Positions 1 to 11,213 of a stretch of 64,000 bases of DNA are shown piece after piece; the first letter of the stretch is position 1; each line of letters opens with the position of its first letter. The notes beneath the pieces were generated by a model. It worked only from the letters and a program-made list of their open reading frames with translations. It was not told the origin of the DNA and did no database searches. The position numbers and the translations under genes were made by a program. The stretch lies in contig NZ_CP096563.1 in assembly GCF_023221595.1 (NCBI RefSeq), positions 248,001 to 312,000 of the forward strand. The letters are read 5' to 3'. Source of the stretch: Rhodococcus qingshengii JCM 15477. Its GTDB lineage: Bacteria; Actinomycetota; Actinomycetes; Mycobacteriales; Mycobacteriaceae.

Positions 1-1338
1 TGGCGGACCACGCAGACACGCGGTGTCGTCGGTCTGTCGATGGGCGGCACGTCCGCCATGTTCCTCACGGCGCGCAACCCCGGCTTCTTCAAGTTCGCCG
101 CTTCGCTCTCCGGCATCCTCACCACCACCTCGCTCGGCATGCCTCAGGCAATCCAGTTCGCGATGACCGACGCCGGTGGATACAACTCCGCCGCGATGTG
201 GGGACCGCCGTCAAACCCGCAGTGGGCTGCACACGATCCGTACGCGCTCGCCGAGAAGCTCAAGGGCGTCAGCCTGTACGTCTCGAGTGGTAGCGGTACG
301 ACCGGCCCGTACGACCAGCCGTCGGGAATTCCCGGCGTGAGCACCAACTACGCAGGCATGGGCCTCGAGATCCTCGCTCGCCTGACCTCGCAGACCTTCG
401 CGACCAAGCTCAACCAGCTCGGAATCCCCGCGCAGGTCAACTACCGCCCGTCCGGAACCCACTCGTGGCCGTACTGGCAGTTCGAGCTTCATCAGCTGTG
501 GCCGCAGTTGGCCAACGCCATCGGCGTCGAGGTCGAGAAGCCGGCTTGCGGCACTTCGGGTGAGATCGGTGCGACGGCCGCAGCCAACGGCTGGATCGGT
601 GACTGCATCACCCCCGAGTACAGCGTCGCGGGTGGCCTGGCACAGGACTTCCGCAACGGTCGCATCTACTTCACCAGTGGAACGGGCGCCCAGCCCGTCG
701 CCGGTCGTATCGCCGGCGCGTACATGAACACCGGAGCAGCGGCCGGCCCGCTCGGCTTCCCGCGTACCCCCGAACTCGGTACCCCCGACGGACGCGGACG
801 CTTCAACCACTTCCAGAACGGCTCCATCTACTGGACCCCGCAGACCGGCGCTCACCCCGTCAGCGGTGACATCCTCGCCGAGTGGTCCGCACAGGGTTGG
901 GAAGGTGGCCCGCTCGGCTACCCGACTGCCGACGAGATCGCGACCCCCGGCAAGCCGGGCAAGGTCCAGGGATTCGAGATCGGCGCAATGTACAGCAGCG
1001 CCAATGGAACTCACGCGGTTCTCGGAATGATCATGGGCAAGTACGGCGAACTCGGCTGGGAAAACGGCTGGCTCGGATTCCCGAAGTCGAACGAGGTTCC
1101 GATCAAGGACAACGGACGCTTCACCGAGTTCGAGGGCGGCAACATCTACTGGAGCCCCGGCACCGGTGCATGGTCCGTCGAGAACGGTCCGCTGTTCGAC
1201 GGTTGGAAGAGCGTCGGATACGAAGGTGGACGACTCGGATTCCCGATCAGTGACAAGTTCGACATTCCCGGTGGTGTCCAGCAGAACTTCCAGTTCGGCT
1301 ACATCACGGTGATCGGTGACAAGACAGAAGTTCACTAA
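1..1338 (+). CDS. Mycolyltransferase (antigen 85 / esterase family) with C-terminal LGFP repeats, 5' partial
   Basis: The reading frame is open from base 1, so the true start lies before the window. The first residues contain the nucleophile elbow GLSMGG, with the serine codon at 37-39. A candidate catalytic histidine sits in GTHSWPYW near 460. This is the alpha/beta-hydrolase core of the Ag85/Fbp family, which transfers mycolate between trehalose monomycolate and arabinogalactan or trehalose outside the membrane. From about 640 onward come LGFP-type repeats (LGFPRTPE, LGYPTADE, LGFPKSNE, LGFPISDK), a cell-wall-binding module seen in corynebacterial and rhodococcal mycolyltransferases. Genes downstream match the Mycobacterium order fbp-Rv3802c-fadD32-pks13-accD4. 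The family call is firm; which paralogue it is cannot be decided. Confidence 0.93.
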   Translation, partial: WRTTQTRGVVGLSMGGTSAMFLTARNPGFFKFAASLSGILTTTSLGMPQAIQFAMTDAGGYNSAAMWGPPSNPQWAAHDPYALAEKLKGVSLYVSSGSGTTGPYDQPSGIPGVSTNYAGMGLEILARLTSQTFATKLNQLGIPAQVNYRPSGTHSWPYWQFELHQLWPQLANAIGVEVEKPACGTSGEIGATAAANGWIGDCITPEYSVAGGLAQDFRNGRIYFTSGTGAQPVAGRIAGAYMNTGAAAGPLGFPRTPELGTPDGRGRFNHFQNGSIYWTPQTGAHPVSGDILAEWSAQGWEGGPLGYPTADEIATPGKPGKVQGFEIGAMYSSANGTHAVLGMIMGKYGELGWENGWLGFPKSNEVPIKDNGRFTEFEGGNIYWSPGTGAWSVENGPLFDGWKSVGYEGGRLGFPISDKFDIPGGVQQNFQFGYITVIGDKTEVH

Positions 1339-1355
1339 CTCACAGTGGTGCACGA

Positions 1356-1389
1356 CGGGCGGGCCCGATCACGGATCGGTGCCCGCCCG
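1356..1389 (+). terminator. Hairpin after the mycolyltransferase gene
   Basis: A GC-rich inverted repeat starts 17 bases after the stop codon. The stem is about 15 base pairs with one bulged T, closing on an ACG loop at 1371-1373. No T-run follows, as is common for actinobacterial hairpin terminators. It would separate the mycolyltransferase transcript from the lipoprotein gene. Confidence 0.6.
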
Positions 1390-1444
1390 CGTGCGTTGCG
1401 TAACCTGTTGATGGACTTTCGACTGAAGGCAAGGACGGACATTG

Positions 1445-1996
1445 ATGTCGCTTTTCTCGGGTAACCGAAACACCTGTGCACGCGCGATCGCGGTCGGCGC
1501 CCTGGCGCTCGCCACCGGTGGCGCGCTTGTCGCGTGCGGTAGTGACGACTCCACTGCAACCTCCAATCCGGTCACCACGACGTCCGCGGCGGCTTCGTCC
1601 TCGAGCGGTTCGGCATCTGCGTCCGCCTCTGCGACCACGACGGCGTCGGCTGCGCCCACCAGTCCGGGAGCCGCGGCCACCGCGCCGCCGGAGCAGCCGC
1701 AGAGCATCGAGGGCTTCCCGGGTCCCACAGTCGTCGAGGTCAGTCCCGAGGCACAGAAGTTCCTCGACGGACTGAAGGCGAAGGGCATCACCCCAGCCGG
1801 TGACGGAAGCATCGCCGTCAACACGGCCAATTACATCTGCGCTGCCGGTCCTCAGACCGACGACGAGGTCCTGACCTTCGTGACCGCCTTCGTCGGCCAG
1901 GAAGCGTCGGCGGAAGGCAAGCAGATCACTCCCGAGCAGGCAGGTGCGAACGCTCAGATCTACATCGACGTCGCCAACGCCACCTACTGCAAGTAG
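1445..1996 (+). CDS. Small lipoprotein, DUF732-like
   Basis: Predicted secreted lipoprotein of 183 residues. A basic N-terminus and hydrophobic segment end in the lipobox LVAC, with the lipidated cysteine at residue 31. A Ser/Thr/Ala/Pro-rich linker follows to about residue 100. A compact C-terminal domain (about 105-183) has two cysteines and a spacing that resembles DUF732 proteins of mycolata. The ATG at 1445 is preferred; AAGGA at 1431-1435 gives good spacing, and a TTG at 1442 is also possible. The stop is 9 bases from the cutinase-like gene, so the two are probably co-transcribed. Function is unknown; the position suggests an envelope role. Confidence 0.8.
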   Translation: MSLFSGNRNTCARAIAVGALALATGGALVACGSDDSTATSNPVTTTSAAASSSSGSASASASATTTASAAPTSPGAAATAPPEQPQSIEGFPGPTVVEVSPEAQKFLDGLKAKGITPAGDGSIAVNTANYICAAGPQTDDEVLTFVTAFVGQEASAEGKQITPEQAGANAQIYIDVANATYCK

Positions 1997-2005
1997 GCGC
2001 GGGTC

Positions 2006-2959
2006 ATGGCGAGGTCTGGAAAGCGTCGTGGGTGCCTGATCCCGCTGCTGATCATTCTTGTGGTCGCAGCGGTCGTGATCGGCGGTTGGTACATCCTGGC
2101 CGGGCGGGTGCCTTCGCCGACTCCGATCCCGCCGAGCCCGGAGCCTCCGGTGTCTCAGCCGGCCAGTTGCCCCGATGTCCAGGTAGTAGCCATACCGGGT
2201 ACGTGGGAGTCGAGCGCTACCGACGACCCGTACAACCCGACGGCCAATCCGGCGTCGTTGATGCTGAACGTGACCCGTCCTCTGCAGGAGAAGTTCGATA
2301 CTTCACGGGCCGACGTCTACACCGTTCCGTATGTCGCACAGTTTTCGAATCCGGTGGCGATCCCGCCGGACGGACAGCAGTCCTACAACAACAGTCGGGC
2401 TGCGGGAACTGCTGCCACTAACGACTTTCTGATGAAGCGGCACGCCGAGTGCCCGCTCACGAGTTACGTCCTGACTGGATTTTCCCAGGGCGCGGTGATC
2501 GCGGGTGACGTCGCCGCGAGTATCGGCGACGGTACCGGCGCGGTGCCTGCCGATCTGGTTCTGGGCGTCGGCTTGATCGCCGACGGTCGGCGCGATCCGG
2601 CGTTCGGGAACACCGTTGGCCCGAGCGTTGCCGGTGTCGGCGCCGAGCTGTCGCTGAACGGGCTGAAGCTGCCCGGTCTCACGATGACCGGCCCGAGGCC
2701 CGGCGGGTTCGGTGACCTCAACGATCGGACCTATCAGATCTGCGCGCCGAGCGACGGTATCTGCGACGCGCCGGCAGCCGCTCTCAACCCGACCAACTGG
2801 CTGAGTTCGGCGCCGCGACTGCTCGAGTACTACAACAACCCTGTGCACGCGATGTACAACTCCTTCCAAGTCGATCCGAACGGCACGACGGCCACCCAAT
2901 GGATGGCACAGTGGGCTGCGGAGAAGATCGACGCTGCACCGACGCCGCCCCACAGTTGA
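2006..2959 (+). CDS. Cutinase-family cell-wall lipase/thioesterase (Rv3802c-like)
   Basis: Alpha/beta hydrolase of 317 residues with an N-terminal membrane anchor (about 10-32) and a Pro-rich linker. The cutinase-type nucleophile motif GFSQG has its serine at residue 160. The Asp/His part of the triad is expected near the C-terminus (DGICDAP and the NPVHAMY region). The M. tuberculosis homologue Rv3802c is an essential mycolate-locus enzyme with phospholipase A and thioesterase activity on the periplasmic side, linked to envelope lipid balance. As in mycobacteria it precedes fadD32-pks13-accD4, but here one gene intervenes. Length fits the family. Confidence 0.9.
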   Translation: MARSGKRRGCLIPLLIILVVAAVVIGGWYILAGRVPSPTPIPPSPEPPVSQPASCPDVQVVAIPGTWESSATDDPYNPTANPASLMLNVTRPLQEKFDTSRADVYTVPYVAQFSNPVAIPPDGQQSYNNSRAAGTAATNDFLMKRHAECPLTSYVLTGFSQGAVIAGDVAASIGDGTGAVPADLVLGVGLIADGRRDPAFGNTVGPSVAGVGAELSLNGLKLPGLTMTGPRPGGFGDLNDRTYQICAPSDGICDAPAAALNPTNWLSSAPRLLEYYNNPVHAMYNSFQVDPNGTTATQWMAQWAAEKIDAAPTPPHS

Positions 2960-3164
2960 GTCACCGCCGCACTGTTGATTCGTCACAATCGGGCGTCTCG
3001 GGAGTTCGCTCGCGGGTAATCTGCTCGTTTGGTCCCGGTAGAGTGCTGCACGGTCCGGGGGCTTCCTCTACAGTGCTGTCACGTAAGTGACTGGCGAGTA
3101 GGTTCGATTTGTCCGAGTTTGTAGTTCGAGTACGACGTACGTGTCCATCACAGGAGATCGATAT

Positions 3165-4160
3165 ATGAGTTCCACCCACGGCAGCGATGCCCTACGCAAA
3201 TTTCGGTTTGCGGCCGGTGGCGAGGGCAACGCCGAAGAGGGTGGTGCGCGACGCTTCGTCAAGCTCGCGCAGAAGGCCGAGGAACTCGGCTACGACTCGT
3301 TCATGATTCCGGATCACCTGGGTAATCAGGTCGGCCCGATCGCCGCTCTCGGAGCGCTCGCGGTGGCCACCGACAAGATTCGTCTCGGCACCGCCGTGTT
3401 GGCCAACGGCTTCCGTCATCCTGCTGTGCTCGCGAAGGACGCGGCGACAATCGACGTGCTGTCCGGTGGTCGACTCGAACTCGGTATCGGTGCGGGCTGG
3501 ATGAAGGAAGAGTTCGACAAGGGCGGCATCGCCTACGAAAGTCCGGGCGTTCGCATCGAGAAGCTCGAGGAGTCTCTGCAGATTCTCGACGTTCTTCTGC
3601 GCGGGCAGGAATGCACTTTCGAAGGCAAGCACTATCAGGTGCGCGGCCTCAAGGGCAGCCCGCGACCGCGGCAGGGCCCGCGGCCACCGATCATCGTGGG
3701 CGGCGGAGGCCCGAAGATGCTTGCTCTCGCGGCGAAGTACGCGGACATCATCTCGGTCGCCACACCGACCAACCGTGACGGGCGGCTTCTGCTCTCCGGA
3801 ATCACGATGGAAAAGACCATCGAACGTGTCGAGCGGATCCGCGAAGCTGCCGGCGAGCGTTTCGATGAGATCGAACTCAACTGGACCATCACCATGATCA
3901 TGATCACCGACGATCGAGAGCAGGCTGCCGAAATGGCAATCGCCGCTCTGGACCAAGGTTTTCCGCCGAACATCGAAGTGGATCGTAAGCTGAGCGTGGA
4001 GGAGCTGTTGAACTCTCCATACCTGGCTGTGGGCACTTTCGAGGAAATCGCAGACCAGATTCGACTGGTCCGCGAGAAGACGTCGATGTCGTACGTCGGG
4101 GTCTTCCCGACGCAGATGGAAGCGTTCGCCCCGATCATCCCGTTACTGGCGGGCGAGTAG
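3165..4160 (+). CDS. Luciferase-like (LLM class) F420-dependent oxidoreductase
   Basis: A protein of 331 residues in the bacterial luciferase-like TIM-barrel superfamily. Recognisable stretches are the barrel start RFAAGGE, IPDHLG, GAGWMKEEFD and PIIVGGGGPKMLALAAKYADI, typical of the actinobacterial TIGR03621-type F420-dependent group. Its substrate cannot be read from sequence. The ATG at 3165 has AGGAG eight bases upstream and is preferred to the in-frame GTG at 3141. It lies between the Rv3802c-like gene and fadD32, which are adjacent in M. tuberculosis, so it is an insertion in this locus. The 205-base gap before it suggests its own promoter. Confidence 0.85.
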   Translation: MSSTHGSDALRKFRFAAGGEGNAEEGGARRFVKLAQKAEELGYDSFMIPDHLGNQVGPIAALGALAVATDKIRLGTAVLANGFRHPAVLAKDAATIDVLSGGRLELGIGAGWMKEEFDKGGIAYESPGVRIEKLEESLQILDVLLRGQECTFEGKHYQVRGLKGSPRPRQGPRPPIIVGGGGPKMLALAAKYADIISVATPTNRDGRLLLSGITMEKTIERVERIREAAGERFDEIELNWTITMIMITDDREQAAEMAIAALDQGFPPNIEVDRKLSVEELLNSPYLAVGTFEEIADQIRLVREKTSMSYVGVFPTQMEAFAPIIPLLAGE

Positions 4161-4342
4161 GCCGGAGAATACGGACGATGCGAATCTGTAACATATCGAT
4201 GGTTTGGGATCGATGAAGTGATTCAGGTGAGTTGCGCACAAAGTGCGATTCGATTGATCGAAGATGGACCCGAGAGAGCGAAGGAAGTCTGGGGCGCAGG
4301 CATGAAAGACAGTGCTTGTGTGATCGCTTCGGAGGAGATGGA

Positions 4343-6232
4343 ATGAACGCGCTGTTCGATGGCTTTCTCGACGAGAAGGGCCAGATCCGCCTGCAACCAG
4401 GCTTCACGCTGGTCGACTACGTCGAGCAACACTCGCGTGTCAACGCGGACGAGCTCGCGTATCGGTACATCGACTACTCACGCGAGCGTGACGGTGAAGC
4501 CCTGGAGCTGACCTGGGAGCAGTTCGGTGTGCGTCTGCGCGCTGTTGCAGCCCGTCTGCAGCAGGTCACCAAGCGTGGCGACCGCGTCGCGATTCTTGCT
4601 CCGCAGGGACTCGACTACGTCATTTCGTTCTTCGCGGCCATTCAGGCCGGTTCCATCGCGGTGCCGCTCTTCGATCCGGACGAGCCCGGTCACACCGACC
4701 GTCTTCACGCTGTTCTCGGTGACTGCAAGCCGACTGCGATTCTGACTGCCGCATCGTCGGCGGCCGGTGTTCGCCAGTTGTTCCGCTCGCTTCCCGCTGC
4801 CGAGCGTCCGCGCATCATCGCCGTCGACGCGATTCCCGATACCGTCGGTGAAACGTGGGTTCGTCCCGACATCGAACTCGACGACATCGCGTACCTGCAG
4901 TACACCTCGGGTTCGACCCGAGTTCCCGCCGGCGTGGAGATCACCCATCGTGCTGTCGGAACGAACGCGCTCCAGATGGTCGACTCCATCGAACTCAACG
5001 AGGACTCACGCGGTGTCACGTGGCTGCCGCTGTTCCACGACATGGGCCTGCTGACGGTCATCCTGCCTGCTCTGGGCGGCAAGTACATCACCATCATGAG
5101 CCCGCGCGCTTTCGTGCAGCGGCCGTACCGGTGGATCAAGGAACTTGCTGCGGTTTCCGACGGCGCCGGCACCTTTGCTGCCGCTCCCAACTTCGCTTTC
5201 GAGCACGCTGCCGCGCGTGGCCTGCCGAAGGACGGCGAGACCCTGGACCTGAGCAACGTCATCGGACTGATCAACGGCAGTGAGCCGGTCACGACGTCGT
5301 CGATGCGCAAGTTCAACGACGCTTTTGCTCAGTACGGTCTGCCCAAGACTGCGATCAAGCCGTCGTACGGCATGGCCGAGGCGACGCTCTTCGTCTCCTC
5401 GACCAAGCATTCCGACGAGGCCAAGGTCATCTACGTCGACCGCACGGAACTCAACAAGGGACGCATGGTCATCGTCGACCAGTACTCCGAGAACGCAATC
5501 GCGCAGGTCTCCTGTGGGTACGTCTCGCGCAGTCAGTGGGCGGCGATCGTCGATCCCGAGACGCTGACCGAGGTCCCCGACAATCACGTCGGCGAGATCT
5601 GGTTGCACGGCGAGAACATCGGTATCGGCTACTGGGGTCGCCCCGACGAGACGGCGGAGACCTTCCACAACAAGCTGGACAATCGGTTGAGCGAAGACAG
5701 CCACACCGAGGGCACGCCGACGGATGCCAACTGGATGCGTACCGGCGACTTCGGCGTCTACGTCGACGGCGAGCTGTACATCACCGGGCGCGTCAAGGAC
5801 CTCGTGATCGTCGACGGTCGCAATCATTACCCGCAGGACCTCGAGGCTTCGGCTCAGGAAGCCAGCCCGGCTCTGCGCCCCGGCTTCATCGCTGCGTTTG
5901 CCGTACCGGCCAACCAGCTGCCGTCCGTCGTGTTCTCCAACACGCACTCGGGTCTGAAGTTCGACGACGACGATTCCTCGGAGCAGTTGGTCATCGTGGC
6001 CGAGCGTGCTCCCGGCGCAGGCAAGGCCGATCCGCAGCCGATCGCGGACACCGTGCGTGCGGCGATTTCTTCCCGTCACGGTGTTACGGCCCGAGACATC
6101 CTGCTCGTCCCCGCGGGTTCGATTCCGCGTACGTCCAGCGGCAAGATCGCTCGCCGCGCGTGTAAGGCGAGCTATATCGAGGGAACGTTGCGAGGCGGCT
6201 ATCAGCAGACCGCATTCCCCGATAGCGTTTGA
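4343..6232 (+). CDS. fadD32: Long-chain fatty-acyl-AMP ligase FadD32
   Basis: Adenylates the very long meromycolic acid and loads it onto the N-terminal acyl carrier domain of Pks13. The 629 residues match the length of mycobacterial FadD32. The adenylate-forming signature YTSGST is at 187-192, YGMAEA forms the A5 region, and TGDFG is followed by [20 protein letters not shown]. The C-terminal lysine motif is TSSGKIARR. The chosen ATG has GGAGGA at 4331-4336; a longer in-frame ORF begins at 4232 but adds non-conserved residues. The stop is 37 bases before pks13, consistent with one operon. Confidence 0.96.
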   Translation: MNALFDGFLDEKGQIRLQPGFTLVDYVEQHSRVNADELAYRYIDYSRERDGEALELTWEQFGVRLRAVAARLQQVTKRGDRVAILAPQGLDYVISFFAAIQAGSIAVPLFDPDEPGHTDRLHAVLGDCKPTAILTAASSAAGVRQLFRSLPAAERPRIIAVDAIPDTVGETWVRPDIELDDIAYLQYTSGSTRVPAGVEITHRAVGTNALQMVDSIELNEDSRGVTWLPLFHDMGLLTVILPALGGKYITIMSPRAFVQRPYRWIKELAAVSDGAGTFAAAPNFAFEHAAARGLPKDGETLDLSNVIGLINGSEPVTTSSMRKFNDAFAQYGLPKTAIKPSYGMAEATLFVSSTKHSDEAKVIYVDRTELNKGRMVIVDQYSENAIAQVSCGYVSRSQWAAIVDPETLTEVPDNHVGEIWLHGENIGIGYWGRPDETAETFHNKLDNRLSEDSHTEGTPTDANWMRTGDFGVYVDGELYITGRVKDLVIVDGRNHYPQDLEASAQEASPALRPGFIAAFAVPANQLPSVVFSNTHSGLKFDDDDSSEQLVIVAERAPGAGKADPQPIADTVRAAISSRHGVTARDILLVPAGSIPRTSSGKIARRACKASYIEGTLRGGYQQTAFPDSV

Positions 6233-6269
6233 GGAGCAGTCCCTTCATGATCGGTGGCTTGGTGAGTTG

Positions 6270-9200
6270 ATGGTTGAACAAGATGGTGCGCAGAGCAAAG
6301 ACGTTGTGAGCGAGATGAGTGTCGCGCAGCTGCGTGAGTGGCTTCGCAATTGGATCGCCAACGCGACCGGACAGCCGGCGGGTTCGATCACGGACGATCG
6401 CCCGATGGAAGAGTTCGGGCTCGCCTCGCGGGACGCAGTCGCTCTGAGCGGAGACATCGAGGATCTGCTCGGCGTCACGCTGACCGCCACGGTTGCCTAT
6501 CAACACCCCACCATCGCTTCGCTGGCTACTCGGATCATCGAAGGTGAGCCCGAGGCGCCGGAGGAGACCGTCGACGCCTCGTATTGCGTCTCAGGCGGCA
6601 CGACGGACGCTCACGACATCGCCATCGTCGGACTGTCCACACGATTCCCCGGTGCCGGGCACACGCCTTCGGACATGTGGGAAATGCTGGCGGCCGGACG
6701 CGACGGCATCAGCGACCTCCCCGAGGACCGCTGGGCCGAGTTCATGTCGGATCCCGCCATCAAGGCCGCGGTCGAGAACGCGAACACCAAAGGCGGGTAC
6801 CTCGACGACGTCAAGGGCTTCGACGCCGAGTTCTTCGCGATGTCTCCGCTCGAGGTCGTCAACGTCGATCCGCAGCAGCGCCTCGCACTCGAACTCGCGT
6901 GGGAAGCACTCGAGCACGCTCGCATTCCGGCGAGTGGGCTCAAGGGCAAGCAGGTCGGTGTTTTCATCGGCAGTTCCGCCAACGACTACCAGCTGCTCGC
7001 GGTCAGTGATCCGACGACGGCGCATCCGTACGCGTTGACCGGAACGTCGACGGCCATCGTGGCGAACCGGGTCTCGTACTTCTTCGACTTCCGTGGACCG
7101 TCCATCGCTCTGGACACCGCGTGTTCGTCTTCGCTGGTTGCCGTTCACGAGGCTGTGCGCTCGCTGCGCAGCGGTGACTCCAACATCGCGCTGGCCGGTG
7201 GCGTCAACATGCTGCTGGCCCCTCCCGGAACCCTCGGTTTCGATCAGACCGGGATGCTCGCTCCCGACGGAAAACTGCGTGCCTTCTCCGCTCAGGCTCA
7301 GGGCATCGTTCGCAGTGAGGGCGGCGGACTCGTCGTGCTCAAGCGTCTCGAAGACGCCGAGCGTGACGGAGATTCCATCCTCGCGGTGATCGCCGGATCC
7401 GCGGTCAACCAGGACGGCCGTTCCAACGGTCTGCTCGCACCCAATCCCGATGCCCAGGCCGACGTGTTGCGTTTCGCGTACCGCGACGCCGGAATCTTGC
7501 CGACCACCGTCGACTACATCGAGGCGCACGGAACGGGTACCGATCTCGGTGATCCCATCGAGGCCGACGCGCTCAGTCGTGTCGTCGGTCGTGGTCGTGA
7601 CGACGACAAGCCGGCACTGCTCGGTAGCGCGAAGACCAACTTCGGGCACCTGGAAGCAGCTGCAGGTGCCGCCGGCCTGATCAAGGTCGTTCTGGCGATG
7701 CAGGAAAACAAGATTCCCGCGACGATCAACTACCTGGGCCCGAACCCGCACATCGACTTCGAGAAGTCGCACCTGCAGGTGACGCCCGAGGCCACCGACT
7801 GGCCGCGTTACACCGGCAAGGCTGTCGCCGGTGTCTCCGGTTTCGGTTTCGGCGGAACCAACGCGCACGTCGTGGTCAAGGAATACGTGCCTGCCGAGAC
7901 GGTAGTCGATGAACCGGTTGTGGATGCCCCGGTGGTCGACGAACCGGCAGCAGAGAACGAGAGCACCGTTGTGCTGGCCGTTTCCGGTGCGCTGCCGTCG
8001 CGTCGTCGCCGCGCAGCCGCTGATCTGGCCGACTGGCTCGAAACCGAAGAGGGAAGCAAGACGCCCCTCGCCGACGTCGCCCGCACACTCGCGCGTCGCA
8101 ACCACGGACGCTCGCGCGCCGCTGTTCTGGCGAAGACGCGCTCCGAGGCCATCAGCTCGCTGCGCGCCGTCGCCGCAGGCAAGCCTGCTCAAGGAGTCTT
8201 CTCCGCCGACTCGCCGTCGCCCAAGGGCGCGGTGTGGGTGTTCTCGGGCTTCGGCTCGCAGCACCGCAAGATGGCCAAGCAGCTCTACACGGAGAACTCG
8301 GCCTTCAAGGCGGCCGTCGACGAGGTCGACGCGCTGATCCAGGACGAGGCCGGTTACTCGATGGTCGAGATGTTCCTCGACGATTCGATCGAGTACAACG
8401 TCGAGACCGCGCAGGTGGGAATCTTCACCATCCAGGTCGGTCTGGCCGCGTTGCTGCGTCACCACGGCGCCGAGGCCGAAGCCGTGGTTCCGCACTCGAT
8501 GGGTGAGGCCGCTGCCGCGTACGTTTCCGGCGGCCTGAACCTGGAAGACGCTGTCCGCGTGATCTGTTCACGTTCACGGCTGATGGGTGAGGCCGAGGGC
8601 GCACTTGTCGGTGACGACATCCGTCTGATGGCTCTGCTCGAGTACAGCGCATCCGAGATCGAGGCGCTACTGCCCACGTACCCCAAGCTCGAGGTCTGTG
8701 TTTACGCAGCTCCGACGCACACGGTGATCGGTGGACCACAGCCGGACATCGAGGCGATCGTCGCGGCCGCCGAGGCCGACGGCAAGATGGCGCGTGTCCT
8801 GCAGACCAAGGGTGCCAGCCACACCTCACAGGTCGATCCGTTGCTCGGCGAGCTTGCCGCGGAGTTGGCCGGTATCGAGCCGACCACGTTGAAGCTCGGC
8901 GTCTACTCGTCCGTCGACAAGGACACTTTCTACCGTCCCGGTCACGAGCCGATCCATCAAGAGGCGTACTGGGTCAAGGGTCTTCGCCACAGCGTGTACT
9001 TCACCAATGCGGTACGCGGTGCAGTTGCCCACGGCCACACCACTTTTGTCGAGCTTGCACCCAATCCGGTGACGCTGATGTCGGTGGCGGCTACCGCTTT
9101 CGATTCGGGCCTGCACGACATGGAGCTCATCCAGACGCTCAAGCGTAAGGAAGACGAGTCCGCGGGTGTTCTTGCCGCTCTCGCGCAGCTGTACGTGCAC

Positions 9201-11213
9201 GGCCATGCCGTGAACCTCGAGTCTCTGCTTCCCGCAGGCGATTTCGCTTCGGTTCCGCGTACCGCATTCCTGCGTAAGCCGTATTGGCTCGACATTCGCG
9301 TCAGTGCCGGCGGTTCGGCTCGCGTACCGGGTTCGCACGTCGCTCTGCCCGACGGCCGCCACGTGTGGGAGGTCGACGCATCCGCCGTCACCGATCTGGC
9401 TGTGCTCGTGAGCGCTGCTGCCGGACAGGTGCTCTCGGATGTCGCTCTCACCGCTGCCGTTCCCCATGGTGAGCTGGCCGGCGCTGCGACCCTGACGACG
9501 ACACTCAACCCGCATCCGGGTGGAGCGTCGGTGCAGGTGCACGCTCGTGAGGGTGCTACGTTCCGTCTGCTCTTCGACGCCGTCGTCACGTCGGGTGAGC
9601 CGCTGCCCGAGCTGGTCGTCAGCGCGCCGGTCAAGACCAGTGCGCCGATGGAATCCCTGGCCGAGGTCGTCGAAGACGCCGGAGACAAGTGGGATCCGAA
9701 CGGTTCGCAGAGCCTCGACGACCGCCTCAAGATCGTGGTAGCCGAGTCGATGGGGTACTCGCCGGAGGATCTGCCGGCCGAGGTTCCGCTCATCGAACTG
9801 GGTCTCGACTCGCTCATGGCGATGCGTATCAAGAACCGCGTCGAGTACGAGTTCGACATTCCGCAGCTCCAGCTCCAGGCAGTCAAGGACGCGAGCCTCA
9901 ACGAGGTCAACAAGTACCTGCGCTACGCGATCGACAATCGCGAAGAGGTTCAGGCGATGGCCGACAAGCAGGCCGCGGAGAAGTTGGCGGCCGACGCTGC
10001 TGACGAGGATGTTGCTCCCGCCGAGGTGGCAGTGGAACTACCTACCACTGCTCCGGTTGCAGCTGCGCCTTCCGATCCTTCTCGAGCCGGAACTGCCGAC
10101 GACGCAGGCTCGGACGTTCCGCCGCGAGATGCGGCCGAGCGCTTGACGTTTGCGACGTGGGCGGTTGTCACCGGGAAGTCGGCCAAGGGCATCTTCAACG
10201 ATCTGCCGATCGTCGGTGACGAGGTCGCCGAGAAGCTTGCTGCTCGGCTTTCCGAGCGTGCCGGTGGCGAGATCACTCTCGACGACGTTCTCGACTCCAC
10301 CACCATCGAAGAGCTTGCGGACGTCGTTCGCCAGTACCTCGAGGACGACGGCAAGATCGACGGACTCGTGCGTACTCTGCGTGCCCGCCCCGAAGGTTCC
10401 ACTGCCGTACCGGTATTCGTCTTCCATGCTGCCGGTGGTTCGACGGTGACGTACGAGCCTTTGCTCAAGCGCCTGCCCGCCGGCACGCCGATGTACGGAT
10501 TCGAGCGGGTCGAGGGCTCGATCGAAACCCGCGCTGCTGCTTACGTTCCGCTGCTGCGTGAGATCCAGGGCGACGGGCCGTACGTGCTGTGTGGCTGGTC
10601 GTTCGGTGGCGTGATGTCGTATGCGGTCGCGAAGTTGCTGCGCGAGCAGGGTGCCGACGTGCGTGTGGTCGGGCTGCTCGACACCGTCATGGCCGGCGAG
10701 GTCGTGCCGGACACCGAGGCGGAACGACGCAAGCGTTGGGAGCGCTACGGCAAGTTCGCCAAGCGCACCTACAACCTGGATGTGCCGCTGCCGCTTGACG
10801 TTCTGGCTTCCACCGAAGCCGACGAGGATCAGATCCAGATCTTGATGGACATGATCAAGATGAGCGGCGCCAAGATTCCCGGCGGCATCATCGAGCATCA
10901 GCGGACGTCGTGGTTGGACAATCGCGCCATCCAGACGGCCGAGTTCAGCAGTTACGACGGCGACGTCGTGCTCTACATGGCTGACAAGTACCACGACGAG
11001 CTGATGACGCTCGAGCCTGCATTCAAGACCCGCAAGGCAGATGGTGGTTGGGGTGACTACGTGAAGAACCTCGAGGTCGTCTACATCGGCGGGGACCACC
11101 TGCAGATCGTCGACGAGCCGTACATCGCGAAGGTTGCGGCAGACCTCACCACCAAGCTGGCCCAGATCGAGACAGCTCAGACCAAAGCAGCGGAAACCGG
11201 AGTTCAGAAGTGA
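6270..11213 (+). CDS. pks13: Polyketide synthase Pks13, mycolic acid condensase
   Basis: Condenses the meromycoloyl chain with a carboxyacyl-CoA to form the alpha-alkyl beta-ketoacid precursor of mycolic acids. Domains in order over 1647 residues: N-terminal ACP (carrier Ser53 in GLASRDA); ketosynthase with Cys285 in DTACSSS, plus HGTGTD and the later NFGHLEAA; acyltransferase with Ser743 in PHSMGEA; C-terminal ACP with Ser1181 in LGLDSLMA; thioesterase with Ser1444 in GWSFGG and a histidine in GGDHLQIV. The arrangement ACP-KS-AT-ACP-TE is diagnostic, since ketoreduction is done by a separate enzyme. The start is not certain: ATG 6270 has only GGTGAG upstream, and the frame stays open further left inside fadD32. 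Confidence 0.96.
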   Translation: MVEQDGAQSKDVVSEMSVAQLREWLRNWIANATGQPAGSITDDRPMEEFGLASRDAVALSGDIEDLLGVTLTATVAYQHPTIASLATRIIEGEPEAPEETVDASYCVSGGTTDAHDIAIVGLSTRFPGAGHTPSDMWEMLAAGRDGISDLPEDRWAEFMSDPAIKAAVENANTKGGYLDDVKGFDAEFFAMSPLEVVNVDPQQRLALELAWEALEHARIPASGLKGKQVGVFIGSSANDYQLLAVSDPTTAHPYALTGTSTAIVANRVSYFFDFRGPSIALDTACSSSLVAVHEAVRSLRSGDSNIALAGGVNMLLAPPGTLGFDQTGMLAPDGKLRAFSAQAQGIVRSEGGGLVVLKRLEDAERDGDSILAVIAGSAVNQDGRSNGLLAPNPDAQADVLRFAYRDAGILPTTVDYIEAHGTGTDLGDPIEADALSRVVGRGRDDDKPALLGSAKTNFGHLEAAAGAAGLIKVVLAMQENKIPATINYLGPNPHIDFEKSHLQVTPEATDWPRYTGKAVAGVSGFGFGGTNAHVVVKEYVPAETVVDEPVVDAPVVDEPAAENESTVVLAVSGALPSRRRRAAADLADWLETEEGSKTPLADVARTLARRNHGRSRAAVLAKTRSEAISSLRAVAAGKPAQGVFSADSPSPKGAVWVFSGFGSQHRKMAKQLYTENSAFKAAVDEVDALIQDEAGYSMVEMFLDDSIEYNVETAQVGIFTIQVGLAALLRHHGAEAEAVVPHSMGEAAAAYVSGGLNLEDAVRVICSRSRLMGEAEGALVGDDIRLMALLEYSASEIEALLPTYPKLEVCVYAAPTHTVIGGPQPDIEAIVAAAEADGKMARVLQTKGASHTSQVDPLLGELAAELAGIEPTTLKLGVYSSVDKDTFYRPGHEPIHQEAYWVKGLRHSVYFTNAVRGAVAHGHTTFVELAPNPVTLMSVAATAFDSGLHDMELIQTLKRKEDESAGVLAALAQLYVHGHAVNLESLLPAGDFASVPRTAFLRKPYWLDIRVSAGGSARVPGSHVALPDGRHVWEVDASAVTDLAVLVSAAAGQVLSDVALTAAVPHGELAGAATLTTTLNPHPGGASVQVHAREGATFRLLFDAVVTSGEPLPELVVSAPVKTSAPMESLAEVVEDAGDKWDPNGSQSLDDRLKIVVAESMGYSPEDLPAEVPLIELGLDSLMAMRIKNRVEYEFDIPQLQLQAVKDASLNEVNKYLRYAIDNREEVQAMADKQAAEKLAADAADEDVAPAEVAVELPTTAPVAAAPSDPSRAGTADDAGSDVPPRDAAERLTFATWAVVTGKSAKGIFNDLPIVGDEVAEKLAARLSERAGGEITLDDVLDSTTIEELADVVRQYLEDDGKIDGLVRTLRARPEGSTAVPVFVFHAAGGSTVTYEPLLKRLPAGTPMYGFERVEGSIETRAAAYVPLLREIQGDGPYVLCGWSFGGVMSYAVAKLLREQGADVRVVGLLDTVMAGEVVPDTEAERRKRWERYGKFAKRTYNLDVPLPLDVLASTEADEDQIQILMDMIKMSGAKIPGGIIEHQRTSWLDNRAIQTAEFSSYDGDVVLYMADKYHDELMTLEPAFKTRKADGGWGDYVKNLEVVYIGGDHLQIVDEPYIAKVAADLTTKLAQIETAQTKAAETGVQK

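Noticed and set aside
211..1353. Minus-strand frame of 380 residues opposite the mycolyltransferase
   Set aside because: Typical high-GC antisense shadow; no hydrophobic pattern or family features, while the plus strand has a clear conserved enzyme.
6591..8495. Minus-strand 634-residue frame inside pks13
   Set aside because: Antisense shadow of the ketosynthase and acyltransferase domains with Arg/Asp/Val-biased composition.
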